Of a stretch of DNA of 36,443 bases, positions 23,016 through 30,231 are shown in pieces. This DNA comes from Streptomyces sp. TRM68367 (GTDB lineage: Bacteria; Actinomycetota; Actinomycetes; Streptomycetales; Streptomycetaceae). The position numbers were made by a program, and so were the translations under genes. The notes below the pieces were generated by a model. The model saw nothing but the letters and a program-made list of their open reading frames with translations. It was not told the origin of the DNA and ran no database searches. Position 1 is the first letter of the stretch, and every line of letters begins with the position of its first letter. The DNA is taken from positions 1 through 36,443 of the forward strand of contig NZ_JACTVI010000083.1 in the NCBI RefSeq assembly GCF_014495685.1, read 5' to 3'.

Positions 23016-23810
23016 ATGGCCGACGATCCGTTTGTCCTCGGCGGTACGCCCTTCACGTCCCGCCTGATCATGGGTACGGGCGGTGCGCCCAGCCTCGACG
23101 TGCTGGAACGGGCGCTGGTGGCGTCCGGGACCGAGCTGACGACGGTCGCGATGCGGCGGGTCGATCCGTCGGTGCACGGCTCCGTGCTGTCGGTGCTGGA
23201 GCGACTGGGCATCCGGGTACTGCCGAACACGGCGGGGTGCTTTACGGCCGGTGAGGCGGTGCTGACGGCGCGGCTCGCGCGGGAGGCGCTCGGCACCGAT
23301 CTGGTCAAGCTGGAGGTCATCGCCGACGAGCGGACGCTGCTGCCGGACCCGATCGAGTTGCTGGAGGCGGCGGAGACGCTGGTGGACGACGGGTTCACCG
23401 TGTTGCCGTACACGAACGACGATCCTGTGCTCGCGCGGAAGCTGGAGGATGCCGGGTGTGCGGCGATCATGCCGCTGGGGTCGCCGATCGGGTCCGGGCT
23501 GGGGATCCGGAATCCGCACAACTTCCAGTTGATCGTGGAGCACGCGCGTGTGCCCGTGGTTCTGGATGCGGGGGCCGGGACGGCGTCGGATGTGGCGCTG
23601 GCGATGGAGCTGGGGTGTGCGGGGGTGATGCTGGCGTCGGCGGTTACCCGGGCGCAGGAACCTGTGCTGATGGCCGAGGCCATGAAGCATGCGGTGGAGG
23701 CGGGCCGGCTGGCTCGGCTGGCGGGGCGGATTCCTCGGCGGTACTTCGCCGAGGCGTCTTCTCCCGCGGAGGGCCTGGCCGTGTTGGATCCCGAGCGTCC
23801 TGCCTTCTGA
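23016..23810 (+). CDS. thiG: Thiazole synthase
   Basis: Condenses DXP, dehydroglycine and ThiS-thiocarboxylate to thiazole phosphate; 264 aa, normal. The Schiff-base lysine is Lys98 in DLVKLEVIAD. Other family blocks are RLIMGTGGAPSLDVLERALV, LTTVAMRRVDP, TAGCFTAGEAVLTARLAREA, VLPYTNDDPVLARKLEDAGC, AIMPLGSPIGSGLGIRNP and PVVLDAGAGTASDVALAMEL. The ATG at 23016 follows CCAAGGAGG. It ends the thi operon; thiF-like or thiC genes are elsewhere. Confidence 0.97.
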   Translation: MADDPFVLGGTPFTSRLIMGTGGAPSLDVLERALVASGTELTTVAMRRVDPSVHGSVLSVLERLGIRVLPNTAGCFTAGEAVLTARLAREALGTDLVKLEVIADERTLLPDPIELLEAAETLVDDGFTVLPYTNDDPVLARKLEDAGCAAIMPLGSPIGSGLGIRNPHNFQLIVEHARVPVVLDAGAGTASDVALAMELGCAGVMLASAVTRAQEPVLMAEAMKHAVEAGRLARLAGRIPRRYFAEASSPAEGLAVLDPERPAF

Positions 23811-23945
23811 ACAGCGCTGCAGTCCCGTCTCGTCCGGGGTGGGTGTTCCGCTGTTCGTGGGATGCGTCACAGGTTGGCCGCAGTACCGGTGCGAATCTCG
23901 GCTGATCCGAGTGGGCTGTCGGTCTCGGCTCGTACACTCACCTGC

Positions 23946-25886
23946 GTGGATACGACCCTTCAGGACCCCTTGGTCGGGCAGGTGCTCGACGGCCGGTATC
24001 GCGTCGACGCGCGGATCGCGGTCGGCGGGATGGCGACGGTCTACAGGGCCGTGGACACCCGGCTGGACCGCGTGCTGGCGCTCAAGGTGATGCATCCCTC
24101 GCTCGCGGCCGACGGCTCGTTCGTCGAGCGGTTCATCCGCGAGGCGAAGTCGGTGGCGCGGCTGGCGCACCCCAATGTGGTGCAGGTCTTCGACCAGGGG
24201 ACCGACGGGTCGTACGTGTATCTGGCCATGGAGTACGTCGCCGGCTGCACCCTGCGTGACGTGCTGCGCGAGCGCGGGGCGCTGCAGCCGCGGGCCGCGC
24301 TGGACATCCTGGAGCCGGTACTGGCCGCGCTCGGCGCCGCGCACCGCGCCGGGTTCGTGCACCGGGACATGAAGCCGGAGAACGTCCTGATAGGGGACGA
24401 CGGACGGGTCAAGGTCGCCGACTTCGGGCTGGTGCGAGCCGTGGACACGGTCACGAACACCAGCGGGGCCGTCCTCGGCACCGTGGCGTATCTCGCGCCC
24501 GAGCAGATCGAGCACGGGATCGCCGACCCCCGGGCCGACGTGTACGCGTGCGGTGTCGCCCTGTACGAGATGCTGACCGGCGAGAAGCCGCACGACGGGG
24601 ACTCCCCCGCCGTCGTGCTGTACAAGCACCTGCACGAGGACGTGCCGCCGCCGTCGGCCGCCGTGCCGGGGCTGGCGTACGAACTGGACGAGCTGGTCGC
24701 CTCGGCGACCGCGCGCACCGCGGACATCCGCCCGCACGACGCCGTGGCGCTGCTCGCGCAGGTCCGCGACACGCGCGGCGCGCTAGGCACCGAGCAGCTG
24801 GACGCCGTGCCGCCGCAGGCGCTCTCGGCGGAGCACGACAACGCCGACGACCGTACGAGCGTGATCCCGCGCGCGCTGACCGTGCTGCGCCCGCTGCCGG
24901 TCAACGAGGACGACGAGGGCGGGGCCCCCGCGCCGGACCTCAACCGCACCAGCCGCTTCGAAACCCCGCCCCCGCCGCCGTCCCGGCGGGGCCGCACCGG
25001 CGGCCGGCGCGGCCCGCTGGCGATCGTCGTCGCGGTGCTGCTGGTGCTGGGCGTCGGCGCGGGCGTCTGGTACATCAACTCCGGCCAGTTCACCGAGGTC
25101 CCGCCGCTGACGAACAAGACCGAGGCGCAGGCGCGGGACCGGCTGGCGAAGGCCGGTCTCGAGGTCGGCTCGGTCAAGCACGCCTACAGCGACACCGTGA
25201 AGCGCGGCGCGGTCATCAGCACGGATCCCGAGGGCGGCGCCCGTATCCGCGGCAACGACCCCGTGACGCTGACCATCTCCGACGGCCCGGACACCGTGAA
25301 GCTGCCCGACGTGGAGGGCTACCGGCTGGACAAGGCGCGGGAGGTGCTGAAGCAGGCGGGTCTTGAGCCGGGCATGGTCACCCGGACGTTCAGCGACAGC
25401 GTCACCCGCGGCTTCGTGATCTCCTCGCAGCCCGCGGCGAACACCACGGTGCGCGCGGGCGCGGCGGTCGCGCTCACCGTCAGCAAGGGCAGCCCGGTGG
25501 ACGTGCCCGACACCACCGGCGAGGACCTGGCCCAGGCCAAGGCCGACCTCGAGGACGCCGGGCTCAAGGTGAAGATCGCCGCCCAGGAGGTCAACTCCGA
25601 GTACGACAAGGGCCAGGTCGCCCGGCAGACCCCGAAGGGCGGCAGCCTGGCCGCCACGGGCGACACGGTGACGCTGACGCTGTCCAAGGGCCCGGAGATG
25701 ATCGAGGTTCCGGACGTGGTCGGCGACAGCGTGGACGACGCGAAGCGGAAGCTGGAGGGCGCCGGGTTCAAGGTGGAGGAGGACCGCGGCCTGCTGGGGC
25801 TGTTCGGCGACACCGTGAAGAAACAGTCGGTGGCGGGCGGGGACACCGCGCCCAAGGGGTCGGCGATCACCATCCAGATCCGCTGA
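23946..25886 (+). CDS. Ser/Thr protein kinase with four PASTA domains
   Basis: 646-aa transmembrane kinase. The kinase domain covers about 17-272: Gly-rich IAVGGMATVYRA, Lys47 in LALKVM, the HRDMKPENV catalytic loop (Asp140), DFG at 158-160, a Thr-rich activation loop (TVTNTSGAVLGT) and APEQ. A Pro/acidic linker follows, then one membrane helix (about 356-378), and then four extracytoplasmic PASTA repeats starting near FTEVPPLTNKTEAQARDRLA. PASTA kinases sense peptidoglycan fragments and control growth and division. GTG at 23946 follows TACACT at 7 bases with no Shine-Dalgarno, suggesting a leaderless transcript. By neighbourhood (Rv2175c-like protein, class II DAHP synthase) it looks like the PknL lineage. 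Confidence 0.96.
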   Translation: MDTTLQDPLVGQVLDGRYRVDARIAVGGMATVYRAVDTRLDRVLALKVMHPSLAADGSFVERFIREAKSVARLAHPNVVQVFDQGTDGSYVYLAMEYVAGCTLRDVLRERGALQPRAALDILEPVLAALGAAHRAGFVHRDMKPENVLIGDDGRVKVADFGLVRAVDTVTNTSGAVLGTVAYLAPEQIEHGIADPRADVYACGVALYEMLTGEKPHDGDSPAVVLYKHLHEDVPPPSAAVPGLAYELDELVASATARTADIRPHDAVALLAQVRDTRGALGTEQLDAVPPQALSAEHDNADDRTSVIPRALTVLRPLPVNEDDEGGAPAPDLNRTSRFETPPPPPSRRGRTGGRRGPLAIVVAVLLVLGVGAGVWYINSGQFTEVPPLTNKTEAQARDRLAKAGLEVGSVKHAYSDTVKRGAVISTDPEGGARIRGNDPVTLTISDGPDTVKLPDVEGYRLDKAREVLKQAGLEPGMVTRTFSDSVTRGFVISSQPAANTTVRAGAAVALTVSKGSPVDVPDTTGEDLAQAKADLEDAGLKVKIAAQEVNSEYDKGQVARQTPKGGSLAATGDTVTLTLSKGPEMIEVPDVVGDSVDDAKRKLEGAGFKVEEDRGLLGLFGDTVKKQSVAGGDTAPKGSAITIQIR

Positions 25887-25940
25887 TCGTCATCCAGAGC
25901 CGCTGACGGGCCGGCGGTCCACGCATGACACCCTGAACGG

Positions 25941-26858
25941 GTGAAGAGTCAGCAGTCCGGCACCACCCCCGGCACGCCCGCCCCGGCCGGTGACCCCGGC
26001 CGGTCCCGCAACCCCGTCGGCGGTCACGTCCCCGTGGCCGGCGGTCTCCACTCCGTCGGCCTGTCCTACGCCCACGACCTCGCGGCGGAGACCGTGCAGG
26101 TCTTCGTGGCCAATCCGCGCGGCTGGGCCACTCCGGCCGGCAGTCCGCTTCAGGACGAGGCGTTCCGAGCGGCGTGCGAGGCCGAGTCGGTCCCGGCGTA
26201 CGTGCATGCCCCGTATCTGATCAACTTCGGCTCGCACACCGAGGCGACCGTGGAGCGGTCCGTCGCATCGCTGCGGCACTCGCTGCGGCGCGGGCGGGAG
26301 ATCGGCGCGCTGGGCGTGGTCGTGCACACCGGCAGCGCGACCGGCGGCCGACAGCGGTCGGTGGCGCTGAAGCAGGTACGGGAGCACATGCTGCCGCTGC
26401 TGGACGAGCTGACCCACGACGACGACCCGTGGCTGCTGCTGGAGTCGACGGCCGGGCAGGGGGCCTCGCTGTGCTCCCGCACCTGGGACTTCGGGCCGTA
26501 TTTCGAGGCGCTGGACGCCCATCCGAAGCTGGGCGTGTGCCTGGACACCTGCCATGTCTTCGCGGCCGGTCACGACCTGACCGGGCCGAGCGGCATGCAC
26601 CAGACGCTGGACCTGCTGGTGGACACGGTCGGCGAGGGCCGTCTGAAACTGATCCACGCCAACGACTCCAAGGACGTCGTCGGCGCGCACAAGGACCGCC
26701 ACGAGAACATCGGCGCAGGCCACATCGGCGAGGACCCGTTCCGGGCGCTGATGACCCACCCCGCGACCGAGGGCGTCCCACTGATCATCGAGACCCCCGG
26801 CGGCAAGGCAGGGCACGCGGCGGACGTGGAGCGGCTGAAGAAGCTGCGGGACAGGTGA
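25941..26858 (+). CDS. nfo: Endonuclease IV (AP endonuclease, Xylose-isomerase-like barrel)
   Basis: 305-aa DNA-repair enzyme that would cut at abasic sites and 3' blocked ends using a three-zinc centre. Family motifs in order: VGGHVPVAGGL (Nfo GAHVSAAGGL), VQVFVANPRGW, VPAYVHAPYLINFG, VVVHTGSATGG, WLLLESTAGQGASL (ligand Glu), LGVCLDTCHVFAAGHD (ligand Asp, His), LIHANDSKDVVGAHKDRHEN (ligands) and IGAGHIGEDPFRAL, ending with LIIETPG. The first 27 residues are a Ser/Pro/Gly extension. A GTG start at 25941 lacks a clear Shine-Dalgarno. It converges with the molybdopterin oxidoreductase gene, 26 bases away. Confidence 0.93.
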   Translation: MKSQQSGTTPGTPAPAGDPGRSRNPVGGHVPVAGGLHSVGLSYAHDLAAETVQVFVANPRGWATPAGSPLQDEAFRAACEAESVPAYVHAPYLINFGSHTEATVERSVASLRHSLRRGREIGALGVVVHTGSATGGRQRSVALKQVREHMLPLLDELTHDDDPWLLLESTAGQGASLCSRTWDFGPYFEALDAHPKLGVCLDTCHVFAAGHDLTGPSGMHQTLDLLVDTVGEGRLKLIHANDSKDVVGAHKDRHENIGAGHIGEDPFRALMTHPATEGVPLIIETPGGKAGHAADVERLKKLRDR

Positions 26859-26884
26859 GGCGTGTCGTAGTAACCCGGCAAGCT

Positions 26885-27532
26885 TCAGAGCTCCGGCCCC
26901 TCGCCGGACTCTTCCTGGTAGGAGTACCGCTGTTCCTTCCACGGATCGCCGATGTTGTGGTAGCCGCGTTCCTCCCAGAAGCCGCGGCGGTCGGCGGTCA
27001 TGTACTCCACGCCGCGGACCCACTTGGGGCCCTTCCAGGCGTACAGATGGGGGACGATCAGGCGCAGCGGGAAGCCGTGCTCGGCGGTCAGCAGTTCGCC
27101 GTCCTTGTGGGTGGCGAAGAGCGTGCGCTCGGAGGCGAAGTCGGCGATCCGGAGGTTGGAGCTGAAGCCGTACTCGGCCCACACCATCACATGGGTGACC
27201 GTGGGCGCGGGCGGCGCGATGTCCAGGATCGTTCCGGCCGGAATGCCGCCCCATTCGGCGCCGAGCATGCTGAACTTCGTGACACAGTGCAGATCGGCGA
27301 CGACGGTGGTGTACGGCAGGGCCGTGAACTCCTCGTGGTTCCAGCAGTGCTTCTCACCGTCGGCGGTGGCGCCGAAGACCCGGAACTCCCAGCGTTCGGG
27401 ACGGAACTTGGGTACGGGCCCGTAGTGCGTGACCGGCCAGCCGCGTTGCAGGCGCTGTCCCGGCGGAAGCTCGGGCTGCTTTCCTCTCCCTGAATCGCGT
27501 TCTCCCGATTCGCGTTCCACCGGCTGACCCAT
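26885..27532 (-). CDS. Molybdopterin-dependent oxidoreductase, sulfite oxidase-like
   Basis: 215-aa single-domain protein of the oxidoreductase molybdopterin-binding family (YedY/sulfite-oxidase core). WEFRVFGATADGEKHCWNHE leads into VVADLHCVTKFSMLGAEW, where Cys83 is the expected molybdenum ligand. GIPAGTILDIAPPAPTVTHV, THKDGELLTAEHGFPLRLIV, PHLYAWKGPKWVRGVEYM follow, as in the family. No Tat or other signal peptide is visible, so it is probably cytoplasmic. It lacks a heme or dimer domain. ATG at 27532 (GGATGGAG upstream) is chosen over an earlier TTG. The substrate is unknown; the divergent neighbour is bacterioferritin. Confidence 0.9.
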   Translation of the reverse strand: MGQPVERESGERDSGRGKQPELPPGQRLQRGWPVTHYGPVPKFRPERWEFRVFGATADGEKHCWNHEEFTALPYTTVVADLHCVTKFSMLGAEWGGIPAGTILDIAPPAPTVTHVMVWAEYGFSSNLRIADFASERTLFATHKDGELLTAEHGFPLRLIVPHLYAWKGPKWVRGVEYMTADRRGFWEERGYHNIGDPWKEQRYSYQEESGEGPEL

Positions 27533-27621
27533 GACTCCATCCTGACAGACCTCGGGGCATGCGCCGGACGCGGGCCCCCGAACTCGGGCAACAGCAAACA
27601 AAACGAACTAAGCATGCACTA

Positions 27622-27632
27622 ACTTACTAAGT
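27622..27632. promoter_or_regulatory. AT-rich palindrome in the bfr upstream region
   Basis: ACTTA-C-TAAGT is a perfect 11-bp palindrome in an unusually AT-rich stretch (27590-27650), with ACTTACT repeated at 27638-27644. It lies about 85 bases before bfr, in the divergent promoter region. It does not match the iron-box consensus at 28496. Confidence 0.35.
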
Positions 27633-27715
27633 GAAGACTTACTGGACGATCTTCGTCGCGGGTGCAATCATGCGGCGCAACCTGCCACTCCACCCGTCTG
27701 GAAGGAGCCTCTGCG

Positions 27716-28195
27716 ATGCAGGGCGACCCCGAGGTCATCGAATTCCTCAACGAGCAGCTCACGGCCGAGCTCACCGCGATCAACCAGTACTTCCTGCATG
27801 CCAAGATGCAGGAGAACTTCGGCTGGACGAAACTCGCGAAGTACACCCGCCACGAGTCGTTCGACGAGATGAAGCACGCCGAGGTGCTCACCGACCGGAT
27901 CCTGTTCCTGGAGGGGCTGCCGAACTACCAGCGGCTGTTCCACGTCCGGGTCGGACAGACCGTCAAGGAGATGTTCGAGGCCGACCGGCAGATCGAGGTC
28001 GAGGCGATCGACCGGCTGCGGCGCGGCATCAAGGTCATGCGCGAAAAGGGTGACGTCACGTCCGCGAACATCTTCGAGTCGATCCTCGAGGACGAGGAGC
28101 ACCACATCGACTACCTCGACACCCAGCTGGACCTGATCGAGAAGCTGGGTGAGGCGCTGTACATCTCGCAGCTGATCGAGCAGCCGGACAGCTGA
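27716..28195 (+). CDS. bfr: Bacterioferritin
   Basis: 159-aa four-helix iron-storage subunit that assembles into a 24-mer. All ferroxidase ligands are present: Glu18, Glu51, His54, Glu94, Glu127 and His130. Met52, the bis-Met heme ligand between subunits, is also conserved (FDEMKHAEVL). The N-terminus MQGDPEVIEFLNEQL and the C-terminus LGEALYISQL are typical. ATG at 27716 follows GGAAGGAG. The ferredoxin bfd lies 9 bases after the stop in convergent orientation, a common pairing of iron storage and iron release. Confidence 0.98.
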   Translation: MQGDPEVIEFLNEQLTAELTAINQYFLHAKMQENFGWTKLAKYTRHESFDEMKHAEVLTDRILFLEGLPNYQRLFHVRVGQTVKEMFEADRQIEVEAIDRLRRGIKVMREKGDVTSANIFESILEDEEHHIDYLDTQLDLIEKLGEALYISQLIEQPDS

Positions 28196-28204
28196 GCGGG
28201 AGAG

Positions 28205-28447
28205 CTAGGCCGCCTCTTTCAGTTCCGCGGCCTCGGACAGTTCCGCGAGCACCGGCCCGCCCTGGTCGGCCAGCTCACGCCGGGGGCACGCGCCCCTGCC
28301 CAGGATCGCCTGGATACGACGTACGCACGACCCGCAGTCCGTGCCGGCCTTGCAGGCCGAGGCTATCTGGCGGGGCGTACAGGCACCGCTCTCCGCGTGC
28401 CGCTTCACCTGCTGCTCGGTGATCCCGAAGCAACTGCAGACGTACAC
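28205..28447 (-). CDS. bfd: Bacterioferritin-associated ferredoxin
   Basis: 80-aa [2Fe-2S] protein that would pass electrons to bacterioferritin to release iron. Cluster ligands are the Cys-x-Cys in YVCSCFGITE (Cys4, Cys6) and the Cys-x2-Cys in AGTDCGSCVRRI. The start GTG at 28447 gives the family N-terminus VYVCSCFG and has GGGAGG at about 8 bases. An alternative GTG at 28456 (three residues longer) has its Shine-Dalgarno abutting the start. An iron box in its upstream region points to control by a DmdR/IdeR-type regulator. Confidence 0.92.
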   Translation of the reverse strand: MYVCSCFGITEQQVKRHAESGACTPRQIASACKAGTDCGSCVRRIQAILGRGACPRRELADQGGPVLAELSEAAELKEAA

Positions 28448-28495
28448 GCGGCTCACCTCCCGTCCGGGACCAAGGGTCGCGCCATCCCGACCTTG

Positions 28496-28514
28496 ATCGG
28501 TGAGGCTAACCTAA
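28496..28514 (-). promoter_or_regulatory. Iron box (DmdR/IdeR-type) upstream of bfd
   Basis: The minus strand reads TTAGGTTAGCCTCACCGAT, which matches the iron-box consensus TTAGGTTAGGCTCACCTAA at 16 of 19 positions by my count. It overlaps a TAGGTT -10-like hexamer whose TTACCT -35-like partner lies 16 bases upstream. Iron-loaded regulator would repress bfd. Confidence 0.85.
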
Positions 28515-28548
28515 CCTTACCCGTCTCCCAGGTAACCCTGAAAGAGCC

Positions 28549-28582
28549 CTGGGGCGCGGATCGTGTGTGATCCGCGCCCCAG
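28549..28582 (-). terminator. Terminator of aroH
   Basis: CTGGGGCGCGGATC (28549-28562) pairs perfectly with GATCCGCGCCCCAG (28569-28582) around a 6-base loop. On the minus strand it lies 37 bases after the aroH stop and is followed by GGCTCTTTCAGG. It also insulates the bfd promoter. Confidence 0.88.
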
Positions 28583-28619
28583 TCATGTGCCGGTAACAGG
28601 TGCCCCGGCCAATGGTCCA

Positions 28620-29972
28620 CTACTGGTCCCTGTACATCTCGGCGACGAGGAACGCCAGGTCGAGGGACTGGCTGCGGTTCAGGCGCGGGTCGCAGGCCGT
28701 CTCGTAGCGCTGGTGCAGGTCGTCGACGAAGATCTCGTCGCCGCCGCCCACGCACTCGGTGACGTCGTCACCGGTGAGCTCGACGTGGATGCCGCCCGGG
28801 TGGGTGCCGAGCGCCTTGTGGACCTCGAAGAAGCCCTTGACCTCGTCGAGCACGTCGTCGAAGCGGCGGGTCTTGTGACCGGAGGCCGCCTCGAAGGTGT
28901 TGCCGTGCATCGGGTCGGTCACCCAGGCCACGGTGGCGCCGGAGGCGGTCACCTTCTCGATCAGCTCGGGAAGCCGGTCGCGGACCTTGTCGGCGCCCAT
29001 GCGGACGATGAAGGTCAGCCGGCCCGGCTCGCGCTCGGGGTCGAGGCGCTCGATGTACTGCAGTGCGTCCTCGGCCGTCGTCGTCGGGCCGAGCTTGATG
29101 CCGATCGGGTTGCGGATCCTCGAGGCGAACTCGATGTGCGCGTGGTCCAGCTGACGTGTGCGCTCACCGATCCACACCATATGCGCGGAGACGTCGTACA
29201 GCTGCCCGGTGCGGGAGTCGACGCGGGTGAGCGCCGACTCGTAGTCGAGCAGCAGAGCCTCGTGCGAGGAGTAGAACTCGACCGTCTTGAACTCCTCCGG
29301 GTCGGCCCCGCAGGCGTGCATGAAGTTCAGCGCGTTGTCGATCTCGCGCGCCAGCTGCTCGTAGCGCTGACCGGACGGAGACGACTTCACGAAGTCCTGG
29401 TTCCAGGCGTGCACCTGGCGCAGGTCGGCGTAGCCGCCAGTGGTGAAGGCACGCACCAGGTTCAGCGTCGAGGCCGACGCGTGGTACATGCGCTTGAGCC
29501 GCTCGGGGTCCGGGACGCGGGCTTCCTCGGTGAAGTCGAAGCCGTTGACGGAGTCGCCGCGGTAGGTCGGCAGCGTCACGCCGTCGCGGGTCTCGATCGG
29601 CTTGGAGCGCGGCTTGGAGTACTGGCCGGCGATCCGGCCCACCTTCACCACCGGCACCGAGGCGGCGTACGTCAGCACGGCGCCCATCTGGAGCAGCGTC
29701 TTGAGCTTGTTGCGGATGTGATCGGCGGACACCGCGTCGAAGGCCTCGGCGCAGTCGCCACCCTGGAGCAGGAACGCCTCGCCCCTGGCGACGGCTCCCA
29801 TCCGGGCGCGCAGCTGGTCGCACTCGCCCGCGAAGACGAGCGGCGGATACGACTCAAGGTCCGCGATCACCTTGCGCAGAGCCTCGTGGTCGGGGTACTC
29901 GGGCTGCTGCGCCGCGGGCAGGTCTCGCCAGGTGTTGCCAGCGCTCGGGCTGGTCTTAGCGTTCACGGTCAC
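28620..29972 (-). CDS. aroH: Class II 3-deoxy-7-phosphoheptulonate synthase
   Basis: First enzyme of the shikimate pathway, condensing PEP and erythrose 4-phosphate; 450 aa, the plant-like class II form used by Streptomyces. Family blocks are WRDLPAAQQPEYPD near the N-terminus, PPLVFAGECDQLR, AFLLQGGDCAEAF (metal-ligand Cys), TPYRGDSVNG-like TYRGDSVNGFDF, YHASASTLNLVRAF, EFYSSHEALLLDYESALTR, HMVWIGERTR, NPIGIKLGP and ATVAWVTDPMHGNTF. GTG at 29972 is chosen: TAATGT ends 7 bases upstream and there is no Shine-Dalgarno; GTG at 29966 is nearly equivalent. It is head to head with the trp leader, sharing a divergent promoter region. Confidence 0.97.
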   Translation of the reverse strand: MTVNAKTSPSAGNTWRDLPAAQQPEYPDHEALRKVIADLESYPPLVFAGECDQLRARMGAVARGEAFLLQGGDCAEAFDAVSADHIRNKLKTLLQMGAVLTYAASVPVVKVGRIAGQYSKPRSKPIETRDGVTLPTYRGDSVNGFDFTEEARVPDPERLKRMYHASASTLNLVRAFTTGGYADLRQVHAWNQDFVKSSPSGQRYEQLAREIDNALNFMHACGADPEEFKTVEFYSSHEALLLDYESALTRVDSRTGQLYDVSAHMVWIGERTRQLDHAHIEFASRIRNPIGIKLGPTTTAEDALQYIERLDPEREPGRLTFIVRMGADKVRDRLPELIEKVTASGATVAWVTDPMHGNTFEAASGHKTRRFDDVLDEVKGFFEVHKALGTHPGGIHVELTGDDVTECVGGGDEIFVDDLHQRYETACDPRLNRSQSLDLAFLVAEMYRDQ

Positions 29973-29979
29973 GGCGCCA

Positions 29980-30061
29980 ACATTACGGGGTGATGTCCTG
30001 GCTTCCGGCCCGTGCCCAGAAAATGAGACGCGACGTACGCACCGCGGACGTGGGGTACAGT
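29980..30061. promoter_or_regulatory. Divergent promoter region of aroH and trpL-trpE
   Basis: On minus, TAATGT (29985-29980) sits 7 bases before the aroH GTG. On plus, TACAGT (30056-30061) sits 7 bases before the leader-peptide ATG at 30069. Neither has a strong -35. Both starts look leaderless, and the two -10 boxes are only about 70 bases apart. Confidence 0.6.
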
Positions 30062-30068
30062 GCGCCGT

Positions 30069-30137
30069 ATGTTCGCGCACTCGATCCAGACCTGCCTCCA
30101 GAACTGCTGGTGGACCGCTCATCCGGCGGCCCGCTGA
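30069..30137 (+). CDS. trpL: trp leader peptide (attenuation)
   Basis: 22-codon ORF, MFAHSIQTCLQNCWWTAHPA and then AR, too short to appear as a normal gene. Tandem Trp codons (30108-30113) sit where ribosome stalling would decide the downstream RNA fold. It is followed by the attenuator at 30159-30185 and by trpE. The ATG lies 7 bases after TACAGT, so the peptide is probably translated from a leaderless RNA. Trp-Trp leader peptides before anthranilate synthase genes are known in Streptomyces. Confidence 0.93.
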   Translation: MFAHSIQTCLQNCWWTAHPAAR

Positions 30138-30158
30138 CTGCGCGTACTGAAGACTTCG

Positions 30159-30185
30159 CGAAGGCCGCCCGAGGGGCGGCCTTCG
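30159..30185 (+). terminator. trp attenuator hairpin
   Basis: CGAAGGCCGCCC (30159-30170) and GGGCGGCCTTCG (30174-30185) form a 12-bp stem with a 3-base loop. An upstream GGCGGCC (30125-30131), right after the Trp codons, can pair with GGCCGCC (30163-30169) instead. Ribosome stalling at Trp codons would therefore favour the antiterminator. Confidence 0.88.
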
Positions 30186-30231
30186 GTGTGTCCGGGGGTC
30201 GTTCCTCTCCATCGAGAAGGATCACCGACCC

